Positions 25,942 through 34,095 of a stretch of DNA of 64,000 bases are shown here, one piece after another; positions within the stretch are counted from its first letter, which is position 1, and each line of letters begins with the position of its first letter. Source of the stretch: Lutibacter sp. (GTDB taxonomy: Bacteria > Bacteroidota > Bacteroidia > Flavobacteriales > Flavobacteriaceae); assembly GCF_021647475.1 (NCBI RefSeq), contig NZ_JAKIUR010000005.1, forward strand, positions 1 through 64,000, given 5' to 3'. A model generated the notes under the pieces. That model worked only from the letters and a program-made list of their open reading frames with translations. It searched no databases and was not told the DNA's origin. Both the position numbers and the translations under genes were made by a program.

Positions 25942-26493
25942 ATGGCTTATACACCAAGACTTAAAGAAGAATATAAAACTAGAGTTATTAAAGCTCTAAT
26001 GGAAGAATTCAGTTATAAAAATGTAATGCAAGTTCCTAAATTACAAAAAATAGTAATTAGTAAAGGAGTTGGTGCTGCAGTGGCTGATAAGAAATTAGTT
26101 GATTATGCTGTTGAAGAATTAACCAATATTTCTGGACAACAAGCAATATCAACAATATCTAAAAAAGATGTTGCCACCTTTAAACTTCGTAAAGGAATGC
26201 CAATTGGGGCAAAAGTTACGCTTAGAGGTGATAAAATGTTTGACTTTTTAGATAAATTTGTAACAACCGCTTTACCACGAGTAAGAGATTTTAGTGGAAT
26301 TAAAGCTAATGGTTTTGATGGCAGAGGAAATTATAATTTAGGTATAACAGAACAAATTATTTTTCCTGAAATTGATATTGATAAAGTGCATAAAATTGGA
26401 GGTATGGATATTACATTTGTAACATCAGCAAATACTGATAAGGAAGCCAAATCATTATTAAGTGAATTAGGTTTACCATTTAAAAAAAAATAA
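25942..26493 (+). CDS. rplE: 50S ribosomal protein L5 (uL5)
   Basis: 183 residues; QVPKLQKIVISKGVGAA and the P-site loop GNYNLGITEQIIFPEI are diagnostic. It binds 5S rRNA and contacts P-site tRNA. It is 3 bp before rpsN. Confidence 0.98.
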   Translation: MAYTPRLKEEYKTRVIKALMEEFSYKNVMQVPKLQKIVISKGVGAAVADKKLVDYAVEELTNISGQQAISTISKKDVATFKLRKGMPIGAKVTLRGDKMFDFLDKFVTTALPRVRDFSGIKANGFDGRGNYNLGITEQIIFPEIDIDKVHKIGGMDITFVTSANTDKEAKSLLSELGLPFKKK

Positions 26494-26496
26494 GAA

Positions 26497-26766
26497 ATGG
26501 CTAAAGAATCAATGAAAGCCCGAGAGGTTAAGAGAAGAAAGATAGTAGAAAAATATGCTAAAAAAAGAAAAGCTTTAAAAGAAGCAGGAGATTTTGAAGG
26601 TTTACAAAAACTACCAAAAAATGCATCACCAGTTCGTTTACATAATCGATGTAAATTAACAGGAAGACCAAAAGGTTATATGAGGCAATTTGGTATTTCA
26701 CGTGTAACTTTCCGTGAAATGGCTAACCAAGGGCTAATACCAGGAGTTAGAAAAGCTAGTTGGTAA
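26497..26766 (+). CDS. rpsN: 30S ribosomal protein S14 (uS14), zinc-free long form
   Basis: 89 residues, the long 'C-minus' form. It has NRCKLTGRPKGYMRQFGISR but lacks the two CxxC pairs of the short zinc-binding form. It therefore does not tie up zinc, like S4 and L36 in this operon. The 62-bp gap to rpsH holds a hairpin. Confidence 0.97.
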   Translation: MAKESMKAREVKRRKIVEKYAKKRKALKEAGDFEGLQKLPKNASPVRLHNRCKLTGRPKGYMRQFGISRVTFREMANQGLIPGVRKASW

Positions 26767-26775
26767 AATTATAAA

Positions 26776-26810
26776 TTGGTTTTAGGTTCAATTAAATTAT
26801 TGAAAACCAA
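26776..26810 (+). promoter_or_regulatory. Candidate RNA hairpin upstream of rpsH (possible S8 site)
   Basis: TTGGTT (26776-26781) can pair with AACCAA (26805-26810), and the inner TTCAAT pairs with ATTGAA, with a 5-base bulge (TTAGG) on one side. The bulged helix lies 19 bp before the start of the S8 gene. S8 is the spc-operon autoregulator in E. coli, so self-control is possible but unproven. Confidence 0.45.
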
Positions 26811-26828
26811 AACCGCAAATTAATAAAT

Positions 26829-27227
26829 ATGATTACAGATCCAATCGCAGATTATCTAACACGAGTTAGAAATGCAATTATGGCAGGGCACAGAGTTGTT
26901 AAAATTCCGGCTTCAAAAATTAAAAAAGAAATCACCAAGATTTTATTTGATCAAGGTTACATTTTAAGCTATAAATTTGAAGATAATAATATTCAAGGAA
27001 CAATTAAAATAGCTTTAAAATACAATAGAGAAACAAAGGCTTCCGTAATAAAAAAATTACAAAGAGTTAGTACACCAGGATTACGAAAATATTTTGGTGC
27101 TGATGAGTTGCCACGAGTGTTAAATGGATTAGGCATAGCAATAGTATCTACTTCAAAAGGTGTGATGACAAGCAAACAAGCACGTCAACAACACGTAGGT
27201 GGAGAAGTATTATGTTTTGTATATTAA
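26829..27227 (+). CDS. rpsH: 30S ribosomal protein S8 (uS8)
   Basis: 132 residues; MITDPIADYLTRVRNAIMAG and the C-terminal ISTS-type motif (AIVSTSKGVMTSKQARQ) are diagnostic. It is a primary 16S-binding protein (helix 21) and the classical spc-operon repressor in E. coli. It is preceded by a 62-bp gap with a candidate hairpin. Confidence 0.98.
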   Translation: MITDPIADYLTRVRNAIMAGHRVVKIPASKIKKEITKILFDQGYILSYKFEDNNIQGTIKIALKYNRETKASVIKKLQRVSTPGLRKYFGADELPRVLNGLGIAIVSTSKGVMTSKQARQQHVGGEVLCFVY

Positions 27228-27245
27228 TAAATAAGCTAAACAAAG

Positions 27246-27791
27246 ATGTCAAGAATAGGAAATAATCCAGTTACTTTACCAGAAGGAGTTACATTTGAAA
27301 TTAATAACAATGTAGTTACAATAAAAGGTAAGTTAGGAGAATTATCACAAGAAATTAAAGACGATATTGCTATTGAGCTTGTTGATGGAAAAATAGTTTT
27401 AAAACGTCCATCTGAAAGTAAAAACCATAAAGCAAAACATGGTTTATATAGAGCGTTAATTAATAATATGATTATTGGTGTATCAAAAGGCTGGACTAAA
27501 GAATTGGAACTTGTTGGTGTTGGTTATAGAGCATCAAATCAAGGTCAAGTATTAGATTTAGCCCTTGGTTATTCTCATAATATTGTTTTAGACATAGCTC
27601 CAGAAGTTAAAGTTGAAACAATTTCTAAAAAAGGTAAAAATCCAATAATTAAATTAATTTCGTTTGATAAACAATTAGTAGGTGCAGTTGCGGCAAAAAT
27701 CAGAGCTTTCCGTAAACCTGAACCTTACAAAGGAAAAGGAGTTAAATTTGTAGGAGAAATATTAAGAAGAAAAGCAGGTAAATCTGCATAA
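27246..27791 (+). CDS. rplF: 50S ribosomal protein L6 (uL6)
   Basis: 181 residues; MSRIGNNPVTLPEGV and KPEPYKGKGVKFVGE are diagnostic. It carries two duplicated domains near the sarcin-ricin loop and factor-binding site. It is 14 bp before rplR. Confidence 0.98.
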   Translation: MSRIGNNPVTLPEGVTFEINNNVVTIKGKLGELSQEIKDDIAIELVDGKIVLKRPSESKNHKAKHGLYRALINNMIIGVSKGWTKELELVGVGYRASNQGQVLDLALGYSHNIVLDIAPEVKVETISKKGKNPIIKLISFDKQLVGAVAAKIRAFRKPEPYKGKGVKFVGEILRRKAGKSA

Positions 27792-27805
27792 TAAGTTATA
27801 GTATT

Positions 27806-28159
27806 ATGGCATTATCAAAGCTTGAAAGAAGACAAAGAATAAAACACAGAATTAGAAAAGTAGTTTTTGGAACTGCAACTAAACCAAGATTATCTGTGTT
27901 TAGAAGTAATAAAGAAATTTATGCTCAATTAGTTGATGACAAGAGTGGTACAACATTAGTATCAGTTTCATCAAGAGATAAAGAAATTGAATCAAAAGGA
28001 TCAAAATCAGAAATTGCCAAATTAGTTGGTAAATCAGTTGCTGAAAAAGCAATTAAAACTGGAATTGAAACTATTGCATTTGATAGAAATGGATTTTTGT
28101 ATCACGGTAGAGTTAAAGCTCTAGCAGACTCTGCAAGAGAAGCAGGTTTAAAATTTTAG
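27806..28159 (+). CDS. rplR: 50S ribosomal protein L18 (uL18)
   Basis: 117 residues; RRQRIKHRIRKVVFGTATKP and FDRNGFLYHGRVKALADSAR are diagnostic. It is a 5S rRNA-binding protein of the central protuberance, working with L5. It is 3 bp before rpsE. Confidence 0.98.
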   Translation: MALSKLERRQRIKHRIRKVVFGTATKPRLSVFRSNKEIYAQLVDDKSGTTLVSVSSRDKEIESKGSKSEIAKLVGKSVAEKAIKTGIETIAFDRNGFLYHGRVKALADSAREAGLKF

Positions 28160-28162
28160 AAT

Positions 28163-28687
28163 ATGTATCATAAATACAAAAACGTAGAAAGAGTAAAACC
28201 TAGCGGTTTAGAACTACAAGATCATTTAGTAGGTGTTCAAAGAGTTACTAAAGTAACTAAAGGTGGTAGAGCATTTGGATTTTCAGCTATTGTTGTAGTT
28301 GGAGATGGAAATGGTGTAGTTGGACATGGATTAGGTAAATCAAAAGATGTTGCTTCAGCAATTGCAAAAGCAATAGAAGACGCAAAGAAAAACTTAGTTA
28401 GAATTCCTATTTTTAACAAAACATTACCTCACGAACAAAAAGGTAAGTTTGGTGGAGCACGAGTATTTTTAAAACCAGCTTCAAACGGTACCGGAGTTAT
28501 AGCAGGTGGAGCAGTTCGTTCCGTATTGGAGTCTGTAGGAGTTCATGATGTACTTTCAAAATCACAAGGTTCATCAAATCCTCATAATGTTGTAAAAGCA
28601 ACTTTTGATGCATTATTACAACTTAGAAGTGCTAGTATGATTGCTAAAGAAAGAGGTATTTCTTTAGAAAAAGTGTTTAATGGTTAA
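28163..28687 (+). CDS. rpsE: 30S ribosomal protein S5 (uS5)
   Basis: 174 residues; an N-terminal dsRNA-binding-like domain (VQRVTKVTKGGRAFGFSAIV) and the motif GNGVVGHGLGKSKDVASAI are diagnostic. It contributes to the mRNA entry helicase and to accuracy. It is 13 bp before rpmD. Confidence 0.98.
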   Translation: MYHKYKNVERVKPSGLELQDHLVGVQRVTKVTKGGRAFGFSAIVVVGDGNGVVGHGLGKSKDVASAIAKAIEDAKKNLVRIPIFNKTLPHEQKGKFGGARVFLKPASNGTGVIAGGAVRSVLESVGVHDVLSKSQGSSNPHNVVKATFDALLQLRSASMIAKERGISLEKVFNG

Positions 28688-28700
28688 AACAGGAAGTACA

Positions 28701-28883
28701 ATGGCAAAAATAAAAGTAACACAAGTTAGAAGTAAAATTAGACGTCCAAAGAATCAAAAAAGAACTTTGGAAGCACTAGGTTTACATAAAATGGATCAAG
28801 TTGTTGAGCACGAAGCTACTCCTTCAATCCTTGGAATGGTAAATAAAATTAAACACTTAGTTTCTGTTGAAGAAATTAAATAA
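28701..28883 (+). CDS. rpmD: 50S ribosomal protein L30 (uL30)
   Basis: 60 residues from the ATG at 28701 (MAKIKVTQVRSKIRRPKNQK). An in-frame ATG at 28680 overlaps the end of rpsE and adds seven non-family residues, so it was not chosen. KRTLEALGLHKMDQVVEHEA is the family core. It is 14 bp before rplO. Confidence 0.97.
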   Translation: MAKIKVTQVRSKIRRPKNQKRTLEALGLHKMDQVVEHEATPSILGMVNKIKHLVSVEEIK

Positions 28884-28897
28884 TAATTTATAAAGCA

Positions 28898-29350
28898 ATG
28901 ATATTAAATAACTTACAACCTGCTAAAGGTTCAGTTAAAACACAAGGAAAACGAATTGGTAGAGGACAAGGATCAGGAAAAGGTGGAACTGCAACTCGTG
29001 GACATAAAGGAGCTAAATCTAGATCTGGTTATTCAAGAAAAGTAGGTTTTGAAGGAGGTCAAATGCCTTTACAAAGACGTGTTCCTAAATTTGGATTTAA
29101 AAACATAAATCGAAAAGAATATGTTGGTGTAAATTTGAATAAACTTCAAGAATTAGTTGACGCTAAAAAAGTAAAGGATACTATTACATTAGACGTATTA
29201 GTAGAAAATCGTTTAGCACGCAAAAATGATTTAGTAAAAATATTAGGTAACGGAGAGCTTAAAGCAAAATTGAATATAACTGTTCATAAATATACTGCAA
29301 CTGCAAAAGTAGCTATTGAAAATGCAGGAGGTACAGCTGAAACGATATAA
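28898..29350 (+). CDS. rplO: 50S ribosomal protein L15 (uL15)
   Basis: 150 residues; the Gly-rich N-terminal extension GKRIGRGQGSGKGGTATRGH and GGQMPLQRRVPKFGF are diagnostic. It is a late-assembly protein threading through 23S rRNA. It is 13 bp before secY. Confidence 0.98.
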   Translation: MILNNLQPAKGSVKTQGKRIGRGQGSGKGGTATRGHKGAKSRSGYSRKVGFEGGQMPLQRRVPKFGFKNINRKEYVGVNLNKLQELVDAKKVKDTITLDVLVENRLARKNDLVKILGNGELKAKLNITVHKYTATAKVAIENAGGTAETI

Positions 29351-29363
29351 TTAATAAAACGAA

Positions 29364-30698
29364 ATGAAAAAATTAATTCAAACCATACAAGACATTTGGA
29401 AAATAGAAGAACTTAGAAATAAAATTCTATTAACACTTGGCTTTATGGCAATTTATCGTTTTGCTGCTCAAATTCCATTACCAGGTATTGATGTTGCGGT
29501 TGCACAAGCAGCTTTGCATAATCAAACGAGTGGTGGTGGTATTTTAGGTTTATTAGACATGTTTACTGGTGGAGCTTTTTCAAAAGCCTCAGTGGTAGCT
29601 TTAGGTATTATGCCCTACATTTCAGCATCTATTGTGGTACAGTTAATGGGAATTGCGGTTCCTTATTTACAAAAACTGCAAAAAGATGGGGAAAGCGGTA
29701 GAAAAAAAATCAATCAAATTACACGCTGGTTAACTATAGCAATTACTATGGTTCAAGGACCAGCTTATATTACAAATATATATCAATTAATTCCATCATC
29801 AGCATTTTATATTAGTGGAACTATGTTTTGGTTAACCTCTATGGTGGTATTAACTGCGGGTACTATTTTTGCAATGTGGCTTGGTGAAAAAATTACTGAT
29901 AAAGGTATTGGTAATGGTATTTCGTTATTAATTATGATTGGTATTATTGCTCGTCTTCCAAGTGCATTTACACAAGAAGCTGTTTCAAAAATTACTGCTT
30001 CAAACGGTGGATTAATTATGATTTTAATTGAAATTGTAGTTTGGTTCTTAGTAATTATGGTTTGTGTTTATTTGGTTACTGCTGTTCGTAAAATTTCAGT
30101 ACAATATGCTCGAAAATCTGTTGCTGGTAATATTAAAAGTATTGCAGGTGCTAGAGACTATATTCCATTACAATTAAATGCTTCTGGTGTAATGCCAATT
30201 ATTTTTGCACAAGCAATTATGTTTGCTCCTGCATTATTGGCCAGATCAGATAATCAAATTTTTAAGTCTATAGGAATAGAATTTGGAAATATGTTTGGAG
30301 TATGGTATAATCTTTTGTTTGCATTTTTAATAATAGTTTTTAGCTATTTTTACACTGCAATTACAATTCCAACTAATAAAATGGCAGATGATTTAAAAAG
30401 AAGTGGTGGATTTATTCCTGGAATTAGACCAGGAAAAGATACTGCTGATTTATTAGATCGTATTTTATCATTAATAACATTCCCAGGATCAATATTTTTA
30501 GCATTGGTTGCAATTTTGCCCTCTATTGTTATTAATTTTGGATTAACACATTCTTGGGCGTTATTTTATGGTGGAACATCATTGTTAATTATGGTAGGAG
30601 TTGCCATTGATACCATTCAACAAATTAATTCTCATTTATTAAACCGTCATTACGATGGATTAATGAAAAAAGGAACTAAACGAAAATCAGCAATATAA
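29364..30698 (+). CDS. secY: Sec translocase channel subunit SecY
   Basis: 444 residues with ten predicted membrane helices. The plug and TM2 region GGILGLLDMFTGGAFSKASV, the TM5 motif and the cytoplasmic loop FIPGIRPGKDTADLLDRIL (ribosome/SecA contact) are clear. It forms the protein-conducting channel with SecE and SecG, which are not in this window. adk and map, which follow secY in Firmicutes, are absent; infA follows with a 1-bp overlap. Confidence 0.98.
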   Translation: MKKLIQTIQDIWKIEELRNKILLTLGFMAIYRFAAQIPLPGIDVAVAQAALHNQTSGGGILGLLDMFTGGAFSKASVVALGIMPYISASIVVQLMGIAVPYLQKLQKDGESGRKKINQITRWLTIAITMVQGPAYITNIYQLIPSSAFYISGTMFWLTSMVVLTAGTIFAMWLGEKITDKGIGNGISLLIMIGIIARLPSAFTQEAVSKITASNGGLIMILIEIVVWFLVIMVCVYLVTAVRKISVQYARKSVAGNIKSIAGARDYIPLQLNASGVMPIIFAQAIMFAPALLARSDNQIFKSIGIEFGNMFGVWYNLLFAFLIIVFSYFYTAITIPTNKMADDLKRSGGFIPGIRPGKDTADLLDRILSLITFPGSIFLALVAILPSIVINFGLTHSWALFYGGTSLLIMVGVAIDTIQQINSHLLNRHYDGLMKKGTKRKSAI

Positions 30699-30913
30699 TG
30701 GCAAAACAACCCGCCATACAACAAGATGGAACAATAACAGAAGCTTTGTCTAATGCAATGTTTCGTGTAGAGTTGGAAAACGGACATGTGGTAACTGCAC
30801 ATATTTCAGGTAAAATGCGTATGCATTATATTAAATTATTACCTGGTGATAAAGTGAAGTTAGAAATGAGTCCGTATGATTTATCAAAAGCAAGAATTAC
30901 TTACAGATATTAA
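30698..30913 (+). CDS. infA: Translation initiation factor IF-1
   Basis: 71 residues with an OB-fold; GTITEALSNAMFRVELENGH and GKMRMHYIKLLPGDKVKLEM are diagnostic. It binds the 30S A site during initiation. Its ATG shares one base with the secY stop codon (TAATG), implying coupling. It is 12 bp before rpmJ. Confidence 0.98.
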   Translation: MAKQPAIQQDGTITEALSNAMFRVELENGHVVTAHISGKMRMHYIKLLPGDKVKLEMSPYDLSKARITYRY

Positions 30914-30925
30914 AGTATTAAACCG

Positions 30926-31042
30926 ATGAAAGTTAGAACATCAGTAAAAAAGAGAAGTGCCGAGTGCAAAATTGTGCGTAGAAAAGGCAGATTATATGTA
31001 ATCAATAAAAAGAATCCTAGATTTAAACAAAGACAAGGATAA
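30926..31042 (+). CDS. rpmJ: 50S ribosomal protein L36 (bL36), zinc-free form
   Basis: Only 38 residues (MKVRTSVKKRSAECKIVRRK, then GRLYVINKKNPRFKQRQG). Of the four zinc ligands of the C-plus form (Cys11, Cys14, Cys27, His33) only Cys14 remains; the others are Ser, Asn and Phe. This is therefore the zinc-independent variant. It is 2 bp before rpsM. Confidence 0.95.
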   Translation: MKVRTSVKKRSAECKIVRRKGRLYVINKKNPRFKQRQG

Positions 31043-31044
31043 TT

Positions 31045-31419
31045 ATGGCAAGAATAGCAGGTATTGATATTCCAAAAAATAAACGAGGGGTTATAGCATT
31101 AACCTATATTTTTGGAATTGGAAAAAGTAGAGCTAAAGAAATTTTAGCTGAAGCAAAAGTTGATGAAAACACCAAAGTTCAAGATTGGAATGATGATGAA
31201 ATTCATAACATAAGAGAGCAAGTGGGTTCTTTTAAAATTGAAGGTGAATTACGTTCAGAAATTCAATTAAACATTAAACGTTTAATGGATATTGGATGTT
31301 ACAGAGGAATTCGTCACAGATCAGGTTTACCATTAAGAGGTCAAAGAACTAAAAATAATTCTAGAACCAGAAAAGGTAAACGTAAAACTGTAGCTAATAA
31401 GAAAAAAGCAACTAAATAA
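31045..31419 (+). CDS. rpsM: 30S ribosomal protein S13 (uS13)
   Basis: 124 residues; MARIAGIDIPKNKRGVIALT and the tail YRGIRHRSGLPLRGQRTKNN are diagnostic. It is a head protein forming bridges with L5 and contacting P-site tRNA. It starts the alpha-operon part of the cluster. It is 12 bp before rpsK. Confidence 0.98.
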   Translation: MARIAGIDIPKNKRGVIALTYIFGIGKSRAKEILAEAKVDENTKVQDWNDDEIHNIREQVGSFKIEGELRSEIQLNIKRLMDIGCYRGIRHRSGLPLRGQRTKNNSRTRKGKRKTVANKKKATK

Positions 31420-31431
31420 TAACTAAAAAAA

Positions 31432-31815
31432 ATGGCGAAATCTAGTTCAAAAAAACGTAAGGTTATTGTTGAGGCAGTAGGTCAAGCACATGTTACCGCT
31501 TCATTTAACAATATTATTATTTCTCTTACTAATAAAAAAGGAGAAGTAATATCTTGGTCTTCAGCAGGAAAAATGGGTTTTAGAGGTTCTAAAAAAAATA
31601 CACCTTATGCAGCTCAATTAGCAGCGGAAGATTGTGCTAAAGTAGCACACGAAGCGGGTATGAGAAAAGTTAAAGTGTATGTGAAAGGACCAGGAAACGG
31701 TAGAGAATCTGCAATAAGATCAATTCATAATGCAGGAATTGAAGTAACTGAAATTATTGATGTTACTCCAATGCCACATAATGGATGTAGACCTCCAAAA
31801 AGAAGAAGAGTATAA
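31432..31815 (+). CDS. rpsK: 30S ribosomal protein S11 (uS11)
   Basis: 127 residues; GQAHVTASFNNIIISLTNKK and DVTPMPHNGCRPPKRRRV are diagnostic. It is a platform protein near the E site. A 77-bp gap with a candidate regulatory fold precedes rpsD. Confidence 0.98.
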   Translation: MAKSSSKKRKVIVEAVGQAHVTASFNNIIISLTNKKGEVISWSSAGKMGFRGSKKNTPYAAQLAAEDCAKVAHEAGMRKVKVYVKGPGNGRESAIRSIHNAGIEVTEIIDVTPMPHNGCRPPKRRRV

Positions 31816-31828
31816 TTAAATTTTAACC

Positions 31829-31878
31829 GATAGGATTTGTTGATTATCGAAGGATAGCCTTAATTCATAATCCCTATC
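31829..31878 (+). promoter_or_regulatory. Candidate leader fold upstream of rpsD (possible S4 site)
   Basis: GATAGG (31829-31834) can pair with CCTATC (31873-31878). The enclosed 38 bases contain a second small stem AAGG/CCTT around ATAG. S4 autoregulates in E. coli (via the rpsM leader) and in Firmicutes (rpsD leader). Here the structure sits 15 bp before rpsD itself. Function is inferred only. Confidence 0.45.
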
Positions 31879-31892
31879 ATTAATAATAAAAA

Positions 31893-32498
31893 ATGGCAAG
31901 ATATACAGGACCAAAAACTAAAATTGCTCGTAAGTTTGGCGAAGCAATATTTGGAGATGATAAAGCTTTTGAAAAAAGAAATTATCCTCCAGGGCAACAT
32001 GGGAACAATAGGCGTAGAGGGAAAAAATCTGAATACGCAATCCAGTTATCCGAAAAACAAAAAGCTAAATATACTTATGGTATATTAGAAAGACAATTTT
32101 CTAACTTATTCAAAAAAGCATCTAGTAGTAAAGGAATTACAGGTGAAATTTTATTACAACTTTGTGAATCTCGTTTAGACAATGTTGTGTATCGTTTAGG
32201 TATTGCACCAAGCAGAAGTGCTGCACGTCAATTCGTTTCTCATCGTCATATTACAGTTAATGGAGGGATTGTAAATATCCCATCATTTTCTTTAAAAGCA
32301 GGTGATGTAGTTGGAGTAAGAGAAAAATCAAAATCGTTAGTTGCTATTGAAGATTCACTAGCAAATAGATCTGACGTTTATGAATGGTTAACTTGGAACT
32401 CAGAAACTAAACAAGGAAACTTTGTTAGTGTACCTGAAAGAATCCAAATTCCAGAAAATATTAAAGAACAATTAATCGTAGAGTTATACTCTAAATAA
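31893..32498 (+). CDS. rpsD: 30S ribosomal protein S4 (uS4), zinc-free form
   Basis: 201 residues. MARYTGPKTKIARKFGEAIF starts a C-minus N-terminal domain with no zinc-binding Cys cluster. The S4 RNA-binding domain ESRLDNVVYRLGIAPSRSAA is intact. It is a primary 16S-binding protein and a frequent autoregulator. It is 22 bp before rpoA. Confidence 0.98.
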   Translation: MARYTGPKTKIARKFGEAIFGDDKAFEKRNYPPGQHGNNRRRGKKSEYAIQLSEKQKAKYTYGILERQFSNLFKKASSSKGITGEILLQLCESRLDNVVYRLGIAPSRSAARQFVSHRHITVNGGIVNIPSFSLKAGDVVGVREKSKSLVAIEDSLANRSDVYEWLTWNSETKQGNFVSVPERIQIPENIKEQLIVELYSK

Positions 32499-32520
32499 TT
32501 TTAAAGATACCAATTCAATT

Positions 32521-33513
32521 ATGGCAATTTTAAATTTTCAAAAGCCCGATAAAGTAATTATGATTGATTCTACCGATTTTGAAGGTAGATTTGAATTCAG
32601 ACCCTTAGAACCAGGTTTTGGTTTAACTGTTGGTAATGCTTTAAGAAGAGTGTTATTATCTTCATTAGAAGGATTTGCAATAACGTCTCTTCGTGTTGAA
32701 GGTATAGAACATGAGTTTTCAACAATTAAAGGAGTTGTTGAAGATGTTACTGAAATTATTTTGAACTTAAAACAAATTCGTTTTAAAAAACAAATTGAAG
32801 ACTCTGATAGAGAAACTGTAAATATTTCTGTTACAAATCAAGAGCAATTAACTGCAGGTGATTTGCAAAAATTTATTTCTGGTTTCCAAGTGTTAAACCA
32901 TGATTTGGTAATTTGTAATATGGAGAAATCTGTTAAACTAGATTTTGAAATTACCATTGAAAAAGGAAGAGGATTTGTTCTTGCAGAAGAAAATAAAAAA
33001 TCAGGAGTAGCCTTAGGTACTATTTTTACAGATTCAATTTACACACCAATAAAAAATGTAAAATATGCTATTGAAAACTTTCGTGTAGAACAAAAAACAG
33101 ATTATGAAAAATTAATTTTTGATATTACTACCGACGGTTCAATAACTCCTAAAGATGCATTAACAGAAGCAGCTAAAATATTAATTCATCATTTTATGTT
33201 ATTCTCTGATGAACGTATTACTTTAGAAGCTGATGAAATAGCTCAAACTGAAACATATGATGAAGAATCATTGCATATGCGTCAATTACTTAAAACTAAA
33301 TTGGTAGATATGGATTTATCAGTTAGAGCATTAAACTGTTTAAAAGCTGCTGAGGTTGATACTTTAGGAGATTTGGTATCCTTCAATAAAAATGACTTAA
33401 TGAAGTTCCGTAATTTTGGAAAAAAATCTTTAACAGAACTTGATGAATTAGTTCATAATAAAGGTTTAAATTTTGGAATGGATTTAGGCAAATATAAATT
33501 AGATAAAGATTAA
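32521..33513 (+). CDS. rpoA: RNA polymerase alpha subunit
   Basis: 330 residues. The N-terminal dimerisation/assembly domain carries GFGLTVGNALRRVLLSSLEG. A flexible linker at about 230-250 precedes the alpha-CTD (LDMDLSVRALNCLKAAEVDT-like region, FRNFGKKSLTELDELV) that binds UP elements and activators. It is the usual alpha-operon member between rpsD and rplQ. Confidence 0.98.
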   Translation: MAILNFQKPDKVIMIDSTDFEGRFEFRPLEPGFGLTVGNALRRVLLSSLEGFAITSLRVEGIEHEFSTIKGVVEDVTEIILNLKQIRFKKQIEDSDRETVNISVTNQEQLTAGDLQKFISGFQVLNHDLVICNMEKSVKLDFEITIEKGRGFVLAEENKKSGVALGTIFTDSIYTPIKNVKYAIENFRVEQKTDYEKLIFDITTDGSITPKDALTEAAKILIHHFMLFSDERITLEADEIAQTETYDEESLHMRQLLKTKLVDMDLSVRALNCLKAAEVDTLGDLVSFNKNDLMKFRNFGKKSLTELDELVHNKGLNFGMDLGKYKLDKD

Positions 33514-33549
33514 TTTAAAACGAAAGTTTTAATTAACAAAGCATAAGAG

Positions 33550-34017
33550 ATGAGACACGGAAAGAAATTTAATCACTTAGGAAGGCAAACTGCTCATAGA
33601 AAAGCTATGTTAGCTAATATGGCTTGTTCTTTAATAGAACATAAACGTATTAATACAACTGTTGCTAAAGCGAAAGCTTTAAGAGTTTATGCCGAACCAT
33701 TGATTACAAAATCAAAAGAAGATACTACACACAATCGTAGAGTTGTATTTAGTTATTTAAGAAATAAATATGCTGTTACCGAATTATTTAAAGAAGTTTC
33801 AGTAAAAGTAGCAGATCGTCCAGGTGGATATTTACGAATTATTAAATTAGGTAATCGCCAAGGAGATAATGCACCAATGGCGATGGTTGAATTGGTAGAT
33901 TATAACACCACTTACAATCCAAACAGTAAAAAGAAAAAGAAAACAACTCGTAGAGGTAAATCAAAATCTACCGAAGCTAAAGTTGAAACTACTGTTGAAG
34001 AAAAGGAAGATAATTAA
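33550..34017 (+). CDS. rplQ: 50S ribosomal protein L17 (bL17) with Lys-rich tail
   Basis: 155 residues. The conserved core MRHGKKFNHLGRQTAHRKAM and PLITKSKEDTTHNRR is followed by a C-terminal extension of about 35 residues rich in Lys, Thr and Glu (KKKKKTTRRGKSKSTEAK). Such tails are common in Bacteroidota L17. It is the last gene of the ribosomal run; a strong terminator follows 17 bp later. Confidence 0.97.
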   Translation: MRHGKKFNHLGRQTAHRKAMLANMACSLIEHKRINTTVAKAKALRVYAEPLITKSKEDTTHNRRVVFSYLRNKYAVTELFKEVSVKVADRPGGYLRIIKLGNRQGDNAPMAMVELVDYNTTYNPNSKKKKKTTRRGKSKSTEAKVETTVEEKEDN

Positions 34018-34034
34018 TGTTAATTATTAACTCA

Positions 34035-34074
34035 TAAAAAAAGGATAAGCTAAGTTTTAGCTTATCCTTTTTTT
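34035..34074. terminator. Terminator of the ribosomal protein operon
   Basis: Long perfect stem AAAAAAAGGATAAGCTAA / TTAGCTTATCCTTTTTTT with a 3-4 base loop, A-tract on one side and T-tract on the other. It is the first strong terminator after rpsL apart from the weaker internal hairpin at 20410. Confidence 0.93.
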
Positions 34075-34095
34075 ATTATAACGTAAAGAATTAAT

